NCBI GenBank assembly: GCA_026120035.1
Contig: JALRME010000007.1
Coordinates: 1,364,001 to 1,428,000 of the forward strand
Direction of reading: 5' to 3'
Length of the DNA stretch: 64,000 nt
DNA from: Coleophoma eucalyptorum
Taxonomy: Eukaryota > Ascomycota > Leotiomycetes > Helotiales > Dermateaceae
The translations under genes and the position numbers were made by a program. How positions within the stretch are numbered: the stretch's first letter is position 1; every line of letters starts with the position of its first letter. This document shows, piece after piece, positions 44,451 through 57,056 of this stretch. Below the pieces are notes generated by a model. That model was not told the DNA's origin, ran no database searches, and saw only the letters and a program-made list of their open reading frames with translations.

Positions 44451-46305
44451 TTAAGCCGCTTCACCGTTCAATATGATCTGCGTATAGAACTTGATTCCCT
44501 CAACGTGCTCCTTCATACCCACATGCTCATCCACAGTATGGGCATTGGCACGTCCTTCGTCTCTGGTTGGGCTGAAGCGATAGATGTTCTTGCTCAAATT
44601 CCAATAATACTTAGTATCAGTATTTCCAGTCATGATACTAGGGGCAACAATTATGTCCTCTCCAAGAACTTGCTTGATGGTGCCAGTGAAGATTCTGTAC
44701 GCATCCGTGTCATATGGGCTGACTGGCGAGGGTTCGAGTGGTCCACCGAAATCTTCAAGGACAATCTGACCGGTGGATGTCGATGATGTGTTTCCTGATA
44801 TTGATCCCCACGCGTTCAATGAGAAGGAGAATCTAGAGAGGATTTTCTCCTCAAGTACAGTTTGCATATTGGCTCGAACGTCAGCAATGTGGCTTTCGAC
44901 AGCGATGCGGTGGTTCACGACGGCATACACCTTCTCGGGCAACGCATTGATCTTGACCCCCCCAGAAACCAAATCGGTAGCCTGGGAAGTTTGCATGAGA
45001 TATCTATTCTTGATATCATCCTTTGCAAGATACTCTGCAAGTGCCTTTGCTTCCGACTTGCTCGTCAATGACTTTTGGATAGATTTTCTGAGCTCTTTTG
45101 GAATCGATGGTCCGTACTCCGCAGCACATTGCAAAGTCGTGAAGTAGGGGTTTGCGGGTGTAAGCTCTGGGGAATAGGGCGTGTCTTCAATAGCAGCGAC
45201 AATTCGTGAGAGGATTCCAATTCCAGTGTGATCTGGTGGAACAGATGAGTGGCCTCCCTCAGTCTCAACTGTAATCTTAATGTCCGTATAGCCTGTTAAA
45301 TATTAGCATTCTTCCAGCTACAACATGAAGGAAAGAGGCTTACCTTTCTCTCCTAGTCCCGGTAGTGCGAACGTGGTTCCATACATCTCTTTGATTCCAA
45401 GGCCACCTTCATCAATAATTAATTCAATTGAGTCCTTTCCGAGTTTGTCCTCAATTTCCTTCGCAATATAGGCGGCGCCGTGGAAACCACTGATTTCCTC
45501 GTCAAATCCAAAAGCAGCCATGATTGTTCTCTCTGGAACAAAATCCTTTTCCAGCAGGGTTTCAAGTGTGCCCAATACCCCAAGCAAGTTGTTCTTGCAG
45601 TCTGAGGCCCCTCGTCCCCATACAAATCTGCCATCATAGTGGGCAGAATATGGAGGGTATGTCCATCGCGATTCGGTTACAGCCAACACCGGTACCACGT
45701 CTTGGTGTGCCATGAAAAGATAAGGTTTCAGGGATGTATCTTTTCCTGGCCAATTGATAAGGAGACCATAAGTGTTTGGCTTGGTGACCTCGAGTTTTGA
45801 GAAGCTGCCTTGGTTAGCAAAGATTTATTTATCGTACCAATTGGGAGACCTACATAAGAGGGAATGTCTTCTCCAGATATTCATGAAATTCCTTGAAGAT
45901 TTCCCATCTTTCGTCCTGGCCAACCTCACCCAGATCATCGAAGCTCTCGGTGGGGATTTGGACTGCGCCTTGCAGCCTCTTCAAACTCCTATCAAAGAAG
46001 TCATCGCTGTCAATTTCAAGCATAACCTTCTGTTGAAGCTCCGTCTGTGCAACGCCCAAAGGCTTAAGGGCAGGAAACTGTGGACAAGCTGATTTCGTGT
46101 TGGCGGCCTCCAATTTCACCTCCCCACTCTTGAAGCTATGGGTGGCAAGAGCAGCGACACCAGCGATAGCGAAAAGCCCAGGGATTGACCATTGCCAGAG
46201 CTTCCTACGGTTCAGCTTCTGCTTGGTAGGTTGAGGTGCTGCCTCCCCCTGGGGAAGCAAGGTGTAATTGCGAGCTGGGTACTTCATCTTCTGCTGTTTG
46301 AGCAT
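44451..46305 (-). CDS. M20 family metallopeptidase (carboxypeptidase S-like, membrane-anchored)
   Basis: Three exons (46305-45854, 45804-45344, 45292-44451) give 584 residues, as in the fungal vacuolar carboxypeptidase S/Gly-X carboxypeptidase group. A basic N-tail and one membrane segment (LWQWSIPGLFAIAGVAALA, about residues 37-55) form a signal anchor. Zinc-site motifs of the M20 fold are present: MAHQDVVPV (His), GRGASDCKNN (Asp), FGFDEEISG (Glu pair, about 270), DEGG, ETEGGHSSVPPDH in the dimerisation part, and a late NAHTVDEHV His. All catalytic positions look intact. The start is the ATG at 46305; the in-frame codon further up is TTG. It lies next to the NRPS with convergent orientation, so it may trim or hydrolyse a peptide product, or may simply serve peptide nutrition. 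Confidence 0.92.
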
Positions 46306-47751
46306 CTTGATGGGTGGTAGTTGTAAACAAGATAAATACTGATGCAAGAATGGAACAAGAATGGAGCTCTGGGACGGAGCTCTGGCATGACATCGGAAGC
46401 TACCCCGCTTCGGCGACCTTGACCGTGACTTGCCCGTAGGAATGCAGGCTGGGTTGCTGCATCTTTTCCGAGCTGATAAGATATGCTACAACGGTGTATA
46501 ACTGTGACGGGATTAAAGTAGTTATCTACCACGTCAAATTCCGTGCCGATACAAAGGACTGTACGATGTATACCCCAATACACCTACGCTACGCCCTTCG
46601 TTCTAGTTGCGATAAGCCCGGTGCAGCGATAAGGGATAAGGGATACGAGACCAACCACGCCCGGCATCACCCGCGAAAAGAAAATATAGACATGTGAAAA
46701 CCCGAAAAAGAGAGAAGTGCAACAAAACAGAAGAGATTAAGGGGCGCAACGTGTAAGGAAGGGGTAAGTCCGTCACTGCAATGCATTAAACGTAGTTCGT
46801 ACCATTTGAAGCCCTACAACTGTGGTAATGCCAGGTTCTCATGACATGTGCAATATCTACGCCATCAATGCTACACCATCAATGCTCCTTTCCAAGGTCC
46901 GCAAAAGAGTACAAGTTATGGGGATCGACACGATGGCGTTCTGCTCGCAGCAATAGGCGCAGCTTCCTTAAGCCCCCTTCACAGCATTTGACAAGGCCTC
47001 GCCGTATAAAAAACTCTAATCACAACTGCCCAGGCACCTCTGTATGAAGTATAGATTAATTCAGTAATTGCGTGAAAAGCCGTAAACTTGACGGGTTTTT
47101 TAACAGGGTAAATTCTATCCAAGAAACTTCTATAGTCTTATTTGAAGAAGAATCCGAAGAATGGGTTTTATCTCGTCTCAACACAATTTGATTGTTATTA
47201 TTAGGGAGGTAACTTACCTTCTACTTTCCATACTAATTTTGGCCAGGTGATTATATCCAATAGTCTTTTTTTAACCTCAGAGTAACCTATCACTTTCATA
47301 TGGGATACCTTTGACAGTAAACAAAAGTTTAATTCAGTCACAGTGCGTGAGTCCGTTCTTCTAACTGCCGCAATCAACCATTTGGCACCCCGCTACCATG
47401 GTAGCGAATCTGGGGTAGTGATTGATGTCGGTTGATGTATTGGAATTTCAGCCACAATCTCAGCCCTGAATTTCCACTGAGCACACTTGTCATTTTGCGG
47501 CAACGACTGTGGCCCGGACTTGTCTTGGTATCTGTTCGACGTTAGACTGCCATTCATGCGTTTCAGTGCGAGCTGTCAGACTGTGGAGATGGGGTGACAG
47601 GAATAGGGGAAGGCATGTCTGAAGAAGTGATATATTGTCTGCTCTTCTCCAATCTGATGAAGTATGATCTTGGATCATTCTCATTCATTCGATCAATTCA
47701 ACTACATTTCTTCCCTCCATATTTCTTTCTCGCCCAATCTTTCATTTCACA
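46306..47751. other. Intergenic region with a 16-bp palindrome
   Basis: Divergent promoters of the M20 peptidase and the PLAC8 gene. No supported coding sequence. The palindrome at 47391-47406 is listed separately. Confidence 0.5.
47391..47406. repeat. Perfect 16-bp palindrome CGCTACCATGGTAGCG
   Basis: Exact self-complement, with an outer CCCC/GGGG pairing across short mismatched flanks. It lies about 345 bp upstream of the PLAC8 start and could be a dimeric-regulator site or a hairpin. Confidence 0.7.
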
Positions 47752-48423
47752 ATGGCTTCCACCGATTTTCAACAGAGTCCTCCAGCCCAACAGCATGATG
47801 ATATCCAGGATTGGACAAATCGCCTCAAGGGCGCTGTAGCCCAACCTGCAACTGTCACCGGCCCCCATACGGGTACTAATAAATGGCAAGCAGCCTTCTT
47901 CGGTTGCTTCAATCCTATCGATACCTGTAAGTCACAGCTGGAATTTCTCGGCTATAAAGTCTAACGATACGAGGCTGTATTACCTGTTGCTGCCCATGTG
48001 TTACATTTGGCAAGACTCATCATCGTCTTCGAAAAGACCCGAACTTGAACGGGTATTCACCTGTCAATGCTTCAGTAAGTGATATCCTCCAGCAGTCTAT
48101 AAAGCATGTCAAAAATTACCAGATCCTAATACACATCTTTATAGTGCCTCGGTTGGTGGGTTTCCAGTTATTTCTGTCTCAGCTGGGCGCCTCAGATTCT
48201 CCAACGCAGAGATATCCAAGAGCGGAACAATCTTGAGGGAGATTTCGTCAAGGATTGTTTGAAGGTCTGGTGTTGCGCCTGTTGCGATCTAATTCAACAG
48301 GAGAAGGAAGCAGAATATCATGCTCTCCATGGCAATGGACGAAACTCCATGGAGAATAAGCAACCCGAGCTGAAGGACGAGATGCAGATGCCAGCTGGGG
48401 ATATTACACCATCTATGGCCTGA
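47752..48423 (+). CDS. PLAC8 family cysteine-rich protein
   Basis: Three exons (47752-47926, 47974-48074, 48145-48423) give 184 residues. The PLAC8 marks appear only after splicing: FFGCFNPIDTC, CITCCCPCVTFGKTHHRLRKDP (positions about 55-82), SCLGWW, and a second Cys group VWCCACCDLIQQEKE. PLAC8 proteins are small membrane-associated proteins linked in fungi and plants to metal (cadmium, zinc) tolerance and cell-size control. The function of this one is not evident. All three exon junctions conserve family sequence, so the model is firm. The acidic/Met-rich tail after the domain is not characteristic. Confidence 0.9.
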
Positions 48424-48961
48424 ATCCGATTGGTCACGGAAGATTGACTAGGAGTTTGAGATTTGTTTTCCGATCAAGGGACGCCTTTTCTTGCAATATT
48501 GACAATACCATTATTTTATGCATTTATCAATTGCTAAGACCATATACGAAGCCTTGACCTAATCAAAAAATATCAGCCTCTCACGGAACAAATAATTAGA
48601 CAATCCAGACGTCCAAGCATTTCTTCCTAATATAGTAATTACTCACTACCGCATCATCTTTGAACATACTCACCAGAATGATGTTTAAAGTAGTCTGGTA
48701 GTGGATAATACTTTGGAATTTGATTCTTGCGCATATGTCACACTGATCAGTTTATCAATCATCCAGAATCTTTCTAGGCGGCAATCACATCAACCGTAAA
48801 GGCTTGCCAAAATCCAGTGGTTTTATATAACAAAGTTTAACCAAAAGATTATAACTAAAGTTAGCCCCGAAATTGATACAACCTACGTACTAATTAAGAT
48901 GAAGTGAATAGAAATATCAATAATCTGCTCTTGTATGATTTTGCCATCCCCATGGATGGTG
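48424..48961. other. Intergenic region between convergent genes
   Basis: AT-rich 3' flanks of the PLAC8 and HET genes. No gene seen. Confidence 0.5.
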
Positions 48962-51225
48962 CTACACCACATTGATTACAAACTTGAAGCTTCCCTGGTC
49001 TTGTGTAGACAAGCTCGTATTACTTTCTACCTCCCTACGATCCACATTTGTTTCTTTGTAGTCAAATGTCGCCATTTCTTCGCGTCCTACACGACGGCAG
49101 CCCGCCATTTTTCCTATAGGAGGCTGTTCATCTTCATAGAATAACATTTCCGGTTCAATGTGGTTTTTCTGTTGTTCTTGCGTGAGAGTATACGCTTTTG
49201 GTGGGCTGTACCTATCCATAACATCTGTAACTTCTGAACTCTCCTCTAGCAAAAACAGACCAATTCTTTCGTATTGGGAGCTTGAGCCAGGAACCTTTCT
49301 TAAGAGAAGACCTTCATGTGTAGTAAGTGGTGCCAGATATAGCAGGCCATAGTCCACTTCCCAAAAGTCAAACCTAGCAGAGAAGTAATATTTTTTGCCG
49401 TTGATAACATAATGCGGATAGAGATTCAGCTGATCATATCGCCACTCCATCAAAAAGGCACATTTAAGTCGTAACATTGCATGCTCTATCTGTCCGAATG
49501 GATCCGAACATAGCAAAGACACGAAATCTTCATAGCCAGAACGCGGCGTGCCACGGCTGGATGGGTATGTTACATGTCCATTGGAAGATAACCAGGACCA
49601 ACTAGGCAGATTCGACTCGCATCTTCCTAGCCTTGGTTGAACGGCAATCCAGCACAAGTCGAGGATAAGAGTCTTACTCCACATCCCAACTATGTATCGA
49701 TCCTCCGTTTGGGTGTGTATTGCTCGCGCAATTCCAGATAGCGCGGGAAGTTTATCTTTAGGATATGTGAGCTTGCTAGCGGAATATAGGCTTATTATCG
49801 CTGGCCAAATTCCTATTTTGATAGGCCTTCTACCGTTGAAGACATGGTGCTCTGGGTTTGGGGGACCAATATGAAGCGGGATATCGTTAGGATAGAGTTC
49901 ACAGGCCGTAGTTTCATTGCATTCCCAGAACATCTGGGTCGAGGTGAAGTGGACCGTCCTCCGGGCAAGTATTCGCTCTTGCAAGACCCAGCCTCGGGTA
50001 GCCAATGGTTCTTGGAGGATGTGCCGGATGTGGAAAGCGTAAGGAAGGCATTCAAAAGGGACCAGAACGTTATGCAGAGTTGCTGGTACCCGGCATCTCC
50101 ATCGTTCGTCCCGTGCTGCAAAGCATCCATGGGTGCCATCTTCGGCATGAGAGGCAGCAATATTCAGCACCGAATTTTCGTATATACCACCCATCTTAGC
50201 CGACTCCACTCTCCAATCATCGACATCATCGTCGACACCTTGGATAATGCATAGAGAATCAATCCAGATATAATCGACTTTTAATGCTCGAGCGATGGAT
50301 ACCGCATCTTTGAATGTCCGGGATAACATTTCAGCTGGTACCTCGGCCTTGAAGTTGTCAATATTTTCAGACGTCAGCTTCGGCACATCAGCCCCTCCCC
50401 AACAGTGACTTAAGGAAACATAATCTGGTCGGAATTGTACATCTGAATAGTCGCAAAGTGCAATCTTCCCATCTTTTACTGAGAGCAGGCGGCTTGGCAG
50501 CGAATGCTCCAGGACCGTATTGCAAGAGCTGTGATCGTGTTGACATCTTTTTAGCCATTGCTGCAGCACTGATGTCATTTGAGCAGGAGATGGGATTTCT
50601 TTGCAATTGGTATCAACTAAATCACGATCATTAGCAACAAAAAAGGCACGCATTGTCACGAGATTTTGCTGAACCCACAATTACTGAAGCCGGTTGAAGT
50701 CATCTGGACGATCAGATGATTATATTCCAAGTTTTTCAGGTCTGCTGGCAAAGCTTGACCACTCACGAATTGGAAATCGAGATATAGCCACCAAACCTCG
50801 ACATCTTCTGGCCTGGTAGATTGCACATCTCGGTGCGAAGGAGCTTCTGTTATTTTGGCCCAACCCTCAATATCATAGCCACATCGGAAAGCCTCCTTGG
50901 TGATCCCTTCTACAAATCGTCTCTCTGATTTCGTGTATGACCTCAAAAATTGTGTGCAGAGGCTGCATCCAGAGTCGGATGATGCGCGTAACTCAAGGGG
51001 ATTTCTATGATGTGGGAGACTATCCGAGGTCCAGGGACGAACATCTTCCTCCATGCTCGCAAAAGCATGATCCAAAACATACGTGCAATGAGAGCAAAGC
51101 GTTGAAAACCCCTGCGCTTTTTTGCAACGAAATTGAGCCTTAAATTCCTCGGGGTAAATATTTGGCTGCGCCTCATCCAAAGTCCAGTTCTCCGGATGGA
51201 GATCTCTTTTGGGTGCCCCTTCCAT
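48962..51225 (-). CDS. HET-domain (heterokaryon incompatibility) protein
   Basis: Two exons (51225-50685, 50616-48962) give 731 residues. The HET domain is in the middle: YVSLSHCWGG, then FKDAVSIARAL, YIWIDSLCIIQ, DWRVESAKMGGIYENSVLNIAAS, followed by RGWVLQERILARRTVHFTSTQMFWEC. HET domains are related to TIR domains, and many act in allorecognition or programmed cell death. The N-terminal ~180 residues contain paired cysteines (LCSHC, GCSLCTQF) as in many HET proteins. The C-terminal half has no recognised repeat domain. The intron (50684-50617) has a GTAATT donor, a TGCTAATGA branch and a TTTAG acceptor. An ATCAGATAA-type site lies 76 bp upstream of the ATG. Confidence 0.92.
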
Positions 51226-51712
51226 CTTGGAAGTTGGTATTAAGTGACCCTTTTCTTCAATCTACACGATCAATGAATGCAACAACGGTCAAAAAGGCAT
51301 TTATCTGATGTCAGAATCTGAGCGCCCATGAGGCTCTTATCGTCAGCCCATTACCTGCCCCAAATCCTTTGTTTCTGCCTGCTCAGCCTGTTGAGCCTGC
51401 TTACCGCCGCCGACCCTTGTTTCTTGCATTCGCCCCGGAGCCGTGTACCAATAAAATAATGGCGGATTCGTGGTCACATGGTTTGAGGGAGCCTCTACGC
51501 TTATAGGATGGATTATCTCAAAATACCAGGACAAGAAATGCTATATCGGCTGTAGAAGCTTGTCATTGCATCTATGTGGCGGTTCTCTACTATGCTTTAT
51601 GCTCATCATCTCCGAACTTGGCCTTACTCGTTAACATCCATATTTGATCGTTTTTCTGACTTAATCATAGGTTGTGTCATTTCATCATAGGATAATTTAT
51701 TCATGAAGCGCT
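51226..51712. other. Intergenic region; HET upstream and hydrolase 3' flank
   Basis: Contains an exact TTATCTGAT (ATCAGATAA on the minus strand) at 51301-51309. No gene seen. Confidence 0.45.
51301..51309 (-). promoter_or_regulatory. GATA-type site upstream of the HET gene
   Basis: Exact ATCWGATAA match, 76 bp upstream of the HET start codon and in the same orientation as the gene. Confidence 0.35.
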
Positions 51713-53428
51713 TTAGAGGTCGTTTGGATCAAAATCAACATGTCCACCCACGAAATCCCCTGATTTAATACTCGCCCGACCCAAAACCTCCTGCGTGACT
51801 TGATTGGCAGCTGCGTTGACAAACATCATCTGCGCATGATCCAAATCACCAAACCAGACAAGCCTCATCTTTCCATCCTCCGAATTCCATGAAGTACGTT
51901 GTTCTGGATTGCGCATCGTGTTCTGGTACCACGTACAACCTGGACTGCTATCCCAATCGGGGAATTCTGGACAGGTCAGGTAACCGGCTACGATTTGGGC
52001 CGGTACAATGAGATCCTGTCCCGAGAGTATGACGGTTACGTTTCGTTTCGTGTAGCTGTTGTCTCCTGGCTTATCAGAGGGTCTGTAGACTAGGTCTTCT
52101 TTCCAGATCATATTCTGGTACCAGAAAAAGTGGCGCGCGAGAGTGTATGCCACGTCCATCTCCTGCGATGCGAAATAATTCAATTCGATCTCGTTGGCCG
52201 TGCTGGGAATGCGACGAGTCTATACATCGTAAGCTAATTGAATTGGGAATCAAAGGTGGAAGATCTTACAAAGTTATAAGCTACGTCAGGGAAAACCAGC
52301 AGCAGGGTGATTGGATCCATGAGGACAAGTGATGAGATTCGCGATGCGATTCCATTATGCTTGAGAAGCTGGCTTGTTAAGACTGAGCCGTAACTAGCAA
52401 AGGTTAGCTTCTCATAGAGCAAGTGAAAAGTAGACATACGAATGGGAAGCTAGAGAGAAATCATCGAATCCATGGTAATCCAGAATCTTCTCCATTTCAA
52501 GACAGAAATTCTCCGCACTCAGTACATGCGGAGTCATCCTTGAGCTGATAGGCAGAACCTCAATGGCAATAATTGCTGGAGTTCCGTCATCTGGTTCTCC
52601 TGGTCTTGCATTAGGGTCCGTAAGTTGGCTCAGTAACTTGAAATAAGGGCCAACACCAACGCCAATTCCATGAAGAAAAACAATTGGTCGCTTGTATTTT
52701 GAGGTTCCTGGTCGAAACCAGTACGTCAAACTCGCACTGGGTGACTTGGACTTTGTAATGAGAACTTGCGGGCGAAGAGGAAAGGTTTTGAAGAAGTTAG
52801 CTCGGGATGAGCGGTGGAACTGGTATCCCTTGAAGATCATGAAAAGATGTGTCGTCATGTCGACAAAGAAGATTCCGATATATAGTAACAATGGTCGATG
52901 TAGCATATAGACAGGATCTACTGTCAGTCGCAAGCACTTCGCCGAACCAAGGCCAGGCTCCAATTTCCAGCCCGTTTGGTCCTGAAAGTAGTGCAAGGCA
53001 TCTTCCAGTTCCTCTTCTTCTCCCTCAACCCCTACTTCACGGTTCATGAAAGCCCATCTATAAAACTGCTTTAAGTTCTCCTGCTTGATGTCTGCAATTT
53101 CCGCCCCATTGAACCACTTGCTGAGAAACCCTTGTGGATTTGCGACCAGCCTGATGCATCGTTGGAATAATAGCTTCCTTTCATGGCGGGGCAGAGGTTT
53201 GGGATGGACTGCTGGTTGTTGTAGGTAGTATTTTCGGGGCAGGAAGACAAAGAGGTAGAATAGGACTTCTATTAGTGGATAGGCGGAGGCATATTTGCTA
53301 GGTTGGTCTTGATAAGGAAGGAGAAGAACAATTATAATAAATAAAAATGAGAGCGGGGTAATGCTCCGCAGTATGATAGTGGCGGAGCGTATGAATATCA
53401 GGTTTCCAATTGAACGGCCAATAATCAT
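51713..53428 (-). CDS. Membrane-associated alpha/beta hydrolase
   Basis: Three exons (53428-52440, 52393-52270, 52219-51713) give 539 residues. The N-terminus carries hydrophobic segments (LSFLFIIIVLLLPY; LIEVLFYLFVFLP) and another lies near residues 180-200. This suggests membrane attachment. The C-terminal half is an alpha/beta hydrolase fold. It has the oxyanion loop FLHGIGVGVGPY (about 250-261), nucleophile Ser in ASHSYGS (the splice falls in this Ser codon), a strand with LVLMDP, and the His in GDLDHAQMM. The catalytic triad therefore looks complete. The gene runs in the same direction as the HET protein and the P450. Whether it belongs to the NRPS locus is unknown. The substrate (ester, lipid or peptide) cannot be inferred. 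Confidence 0.88.
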
Positions 53429-54110
53429 GGTGCTGATTTGCTGCCTGGAAGCGCAGATCGATCAATGTATGATTCTTAAGAGGCACAGCGCTGACACCAA
53501 GCCAAAAATGAAGACTTGAATGCGCACAATGACATTATAAGAAAATGGTTAGCATTGGAAAACCATCAAAACGAACAGCCGGAATCTAGAGGGCAAGGGG
53601 CGCTTTGGCATTGCGCTGGTTCGCATCGGTAGATATGTGGTGTTTTGTATCGCCTGTCATGTTTATGGCTTTCGCATAGCATGCTATTGGTGCACCCAGT
53701 TTGTGACCGGACCCCGACCCGACCAACTATGTACAAGGGTGGTCCCCGACTCCATCGCGCGAGACACCGGTTAACGAGCAACTCCATCAGCGAGGGGAAG
53801 ACCGTAGAGATACTGGATTGATCTCACCAATCCGCGGACTGCAAATGGATCGGTTACAGCAATATCTGCACTAATTCTTGAAGTGCCGCTTCATGATTCA
53901 GATGGTCAAAGGTGCTCGTAAAATCCGATGCTCCCCCACAACGTTCGCTTACAGCCCGGCGGAATTGTCGTGAGCACTGACTGACAAGCGGGAATTGAAC
54001 TGCATGCGCGATTCATTGGTCTATTATTGAGTAGTACTCATAAAAGTATTCATTCGTCTATAAAGTGGTATTTTTAGAAATTTGCACAGATGTCATGCTT
54101 TGTCACTCGA
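53429..54110. other. Intergenic region
   Basis: Hydrolase promoter and P450 3' flank. No gene seen. Confidence 0.5.
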
Positions 54111-55794
54111 TTAGACTTCGCTATGTTTCTTGAAATCGATCAAGCAAATGTGTTCCTATCATGTGTCAACGCGGGAGCAGCAAGTTTGTTGAAGAGGTAA
54201 GACTTACCTTCATCTTTGGCATTGTCTCATCAGCGAAGACTTCGAAACGACTTGTTATTCCTGGCGTTGTATCTTCAAAGCCAACCTGGATTCCAGTCCT
54301 GTAGGTTCTATATATTGCTGCCGTCAGGGATGTCATCTCAGCCATTGCCAAACTATCAGCTGTCAGTGGGTTTAATCGTGTTAACGAGGTTCTGGGGACA
54401 CACTGAAGACCAATACACATCCGACCGCCGCTTGAGAAGGCCCAGAACCATTTCTTCATTTCTGCAACCTCTTTTGCATCGCCAAACCAACGTTCTGGAT
54501 TGAACACCAAAGGATCTTTGAACACATCTCCATTGCGGTGCAGCGAGAATGGTGACATGCTGACAATCGTGTTTGCTGGAACCTTGTAGCCATCGATTAT
54601 CGTGTCAACTGGCAAACTCCTTGGTTCAGCTGGTGGCAAAGGAGAATAGAGTCTGAGCGTCTCTTTGATTACAGCATCCAAGTATGGCAGTTTGTCTGTA
54701 GCCTCCACGGTCGGGACGCCTCGGGTGTCCAGACTGGACGAATCCAAGCTCTTGACCTCTGCAATTAGCTTCTCTTGGAATGTAGAGGCTTGTGGCAGCG
54801 AAAGCGCCCAGATCAGAAACATCAGGGTGTCACTGGTTGTATCGACCCCAGCTAGAAAATGATCTGCTGCTTCTGAAGCAATATCCATGTCGTCGAGTCC
54901 ATTCGCTACTTGTGAGACATGGTACTTCCATAGCTTACCAATAATCGAAGAAGCATCTGCATTTGATTTGTTACTTGTTGCGGCGTGCGAGAATTGATTC
55001 CAGGCCTCTAGTGCATGTCGGCGAATTCCTGTGTATACGACTGGTTTCTTCTGTGGCAACAATCCAAGCTTCGCAACTGCTTTCTCCAGCAGTCCCGTTC
55101 TTGTCATGAGCCATTTGGTGTACCTTGGAAAATGCACAGCGAACCACGAGAGTTTCCGCCGGGATGGATCCAGTACATCGCGAATAAGTTCTCGGTCCGC
55201 AATAGAGCCTCTAAGTGCTTTGGTGCCTCCAAAATCTTTGCCATAGAGGAAGTGGGTGATATTATCGAGGGAGTAGTAGTGTAGACTAGAAAAGATTTCA
55301 CTAGTGGTTGCTGGATCTTTTTCGAGGAGCTGCATATACTCCCATACCCTGTCTTCAACACCTTCTGCCGAGAACTTGAGAATGCTAGATTTGGAATATG
55401 CGTGATTCAAAAGCTTTTTCCTTTCCCCATGAGCTTTTGGGGACTCAAAGGTAAAGAGATTTTGCTTTCCATACACGTCAAACATGCGGTAAAATGATGT
55501 TCTTTGGAACCCGCTACCAGCACCGAAGATAGTTTTCAAAGCAGACAGACTATTGAATGCCAGCTCGTTGGGTCCAACTCGAACCACAGGTCCATATTGT
55601 TTGTGGAGTTCATCTATCTTCTTGGTCCGGCTACCTCTCCAATCCTCCAAGGCTAATCGCCATCTGCTGAGGGCAAAATCGGTTGGTCCTGGTACGTGTT
55701 TAAGAGCCAAGAACGGTGATATTACGAATGAATGAAGGGCGAGGAAAGTCAGGACTCCAAGGCCCAGCCAGATTGGATTGATGGCATCCAACAT
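54111..55794 (-). CDS. Cytochrome P450 monooxygenase
   Basis: Three exons (55794-54404, 54352-54208, 54155-54111) give 526 residues, the usual size of a microsomal fungal P450. An N-terminal membrane anchor (residues ~5-27) is followed by the PGP-type hinge HVPGPTDF. The I-helix is AGVDTTSDT. ExxR reads KETLRLY, the PERF-type motif is FNPERW, and the heme loop is FSSGGRMCIG with its Cys. The second exon restores the usual sequence after the heme loop (CIGLHLAMAEM). An open frame reads through a GTAAGT donor to a stop at 54166. I prefer the splice to 54155, which gives the more typical C-terminus EHICLIDFKKH. The catalysed oxidation is unknown. Confidence 0.92.
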
Positions 55795-55978
55795 GGTGAC
55801 TTGAAGTTGGCACAAGATGACGAGAATGATGAATACTTTGAGGACATCCTCATACTGGTGTGCATTATATATACAGCTCTAGGTGGATGGGAAAGGGTGG
55901 GATGGAGTTGTCGGGCAGTAGAGCGACAACATATGCTGGTAGCTATGTTAGGAATAGCGTATCGGCCGGAGCGATGGC

Positions 55979-56479
55979 ATGCATTATGTCAGCATCCAGC
56001 AGCTCTCACTTCCCCAGATTCTCGCTGGCTCGTACTCATACGTAGTAATCGCTTCTTTATGTATGGTCGCAGGAGTAGCATACGCTGTCAGATCCTCCAC
56101 TGAGAGTATAAGGCGCAGGATGGTCAGGAAAATACTCAATTCAGTGGAGATGCACCGATTTCAATCTTCAATCACACCATTCTTGAGACGGCCTTTCAAT
56201 CGCTCTATCGTACCCACCACCCACGTAGGCGCCGATAAGATATTATCATACGAGTTTTATCGAAATATGCTGTTTCAACAGTCTAACATGTGTGGAGTCG
56301 AGATTGAAGATCATTTTAAAGCCGATTTTGTTATACACGCCGAAGGCTCGCGAAATCCATGCATGGCACTTCTGTTATTCCTAGACTGGTTACCACCCAA
56401 AATTTATCGTGAATCACCACCACAATATAGCTCTGGTCTAAAAGGCTTGAAAATTTCAGAAAGACTGGACATTAGATGA
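55979..56479 (+). CDS. Unassigned open frame of 166 codons
   Basis: An uninterrupted frame from ATG to TGA in an otherwise stop-rich region. It has a weak hydrophobic stretch near the start (YSYVVIASLCMVAGVAYAV) and a second one near residues 125-135. I recognise no family, and codon use does not look strongly coding. It lies about 185 bp upstream of the P450 start and is divergent from it. It may be spurious. Confidence 0.15.
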   Translation: MHYVSIQQLSLPQILAGSYSYVVIASLCMVAGVAYAVRSSTESIRRRMVRKILNSVEMHRFQSSITPFLRRPFNRSIVPTTHVGADKILSYEFYRNMLFQQSNMCGVEIEDHFKADFVIHAEGSRNPCMALLLFLDWLPPKIYRESPPQYSSGLKGLKISERLDIR

Positions 56480-57043
56480 AGAGAAATTACTTCTCAGACC
56501 AGCAGCAACGTTCATTCCATATACTCCTGATGCACAATGAAAGCGAAATCTCTCAAATTGCTCAGATAGCTCTTAAGACAATTCTCGCCACTGCCAATAA
56601 TACCGGGCTGTGGTCGTTGCATTGCGCCAAAGGTTTTGAGATGAGATTCAAGCCGAAGGGCTAGAACATCCGGAGGAGAATCTGCCACATATTTATGATT
56701 TTGCAATTATTCGTGGTACCATTCTGTTATTTTGATGCCATATGGAGACAACAGCAGCTGATTCATTGTATTGCCAGAAACTCTATGGTTGTAAGTCGTA
56801 GTGTACCTTAGTCACATCATACCGAAAGGCAGATGCTTTTAGTGGGGGCTAAAACGCAAGAGTTCATACCTACTGAACGATAACTTCAGTAGTGGTAATT
56901 TTCAGGTTTTATCTCAAGCCGGATTATGTCCATTCAAGGGCGTAGAACATACAGTTGTTGACAATCTCTAGTACCTATACCCCGACTTTCGACTCGAAGA
57001 ACACAATCGTCTCTGTTCGGTCCGTCCGCCAGGCAGTTTATTG

Positions 57044-57056
57044 CCCCCCCCCCCCC
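57044..57056. repeat. Homopolymer run C13
   Basis: Thirteen consecutive C in an AT-rich intergenic region. The length is prone to sequencing error. Confidence 0.8.

Noticed and set aside
54166..54207. Read-through P450 C-terminus ending at 54166
   Set aside because: The frame crosses a perfect GTAAGT donor, and splicing to 54155 gives a more typical P450 end.
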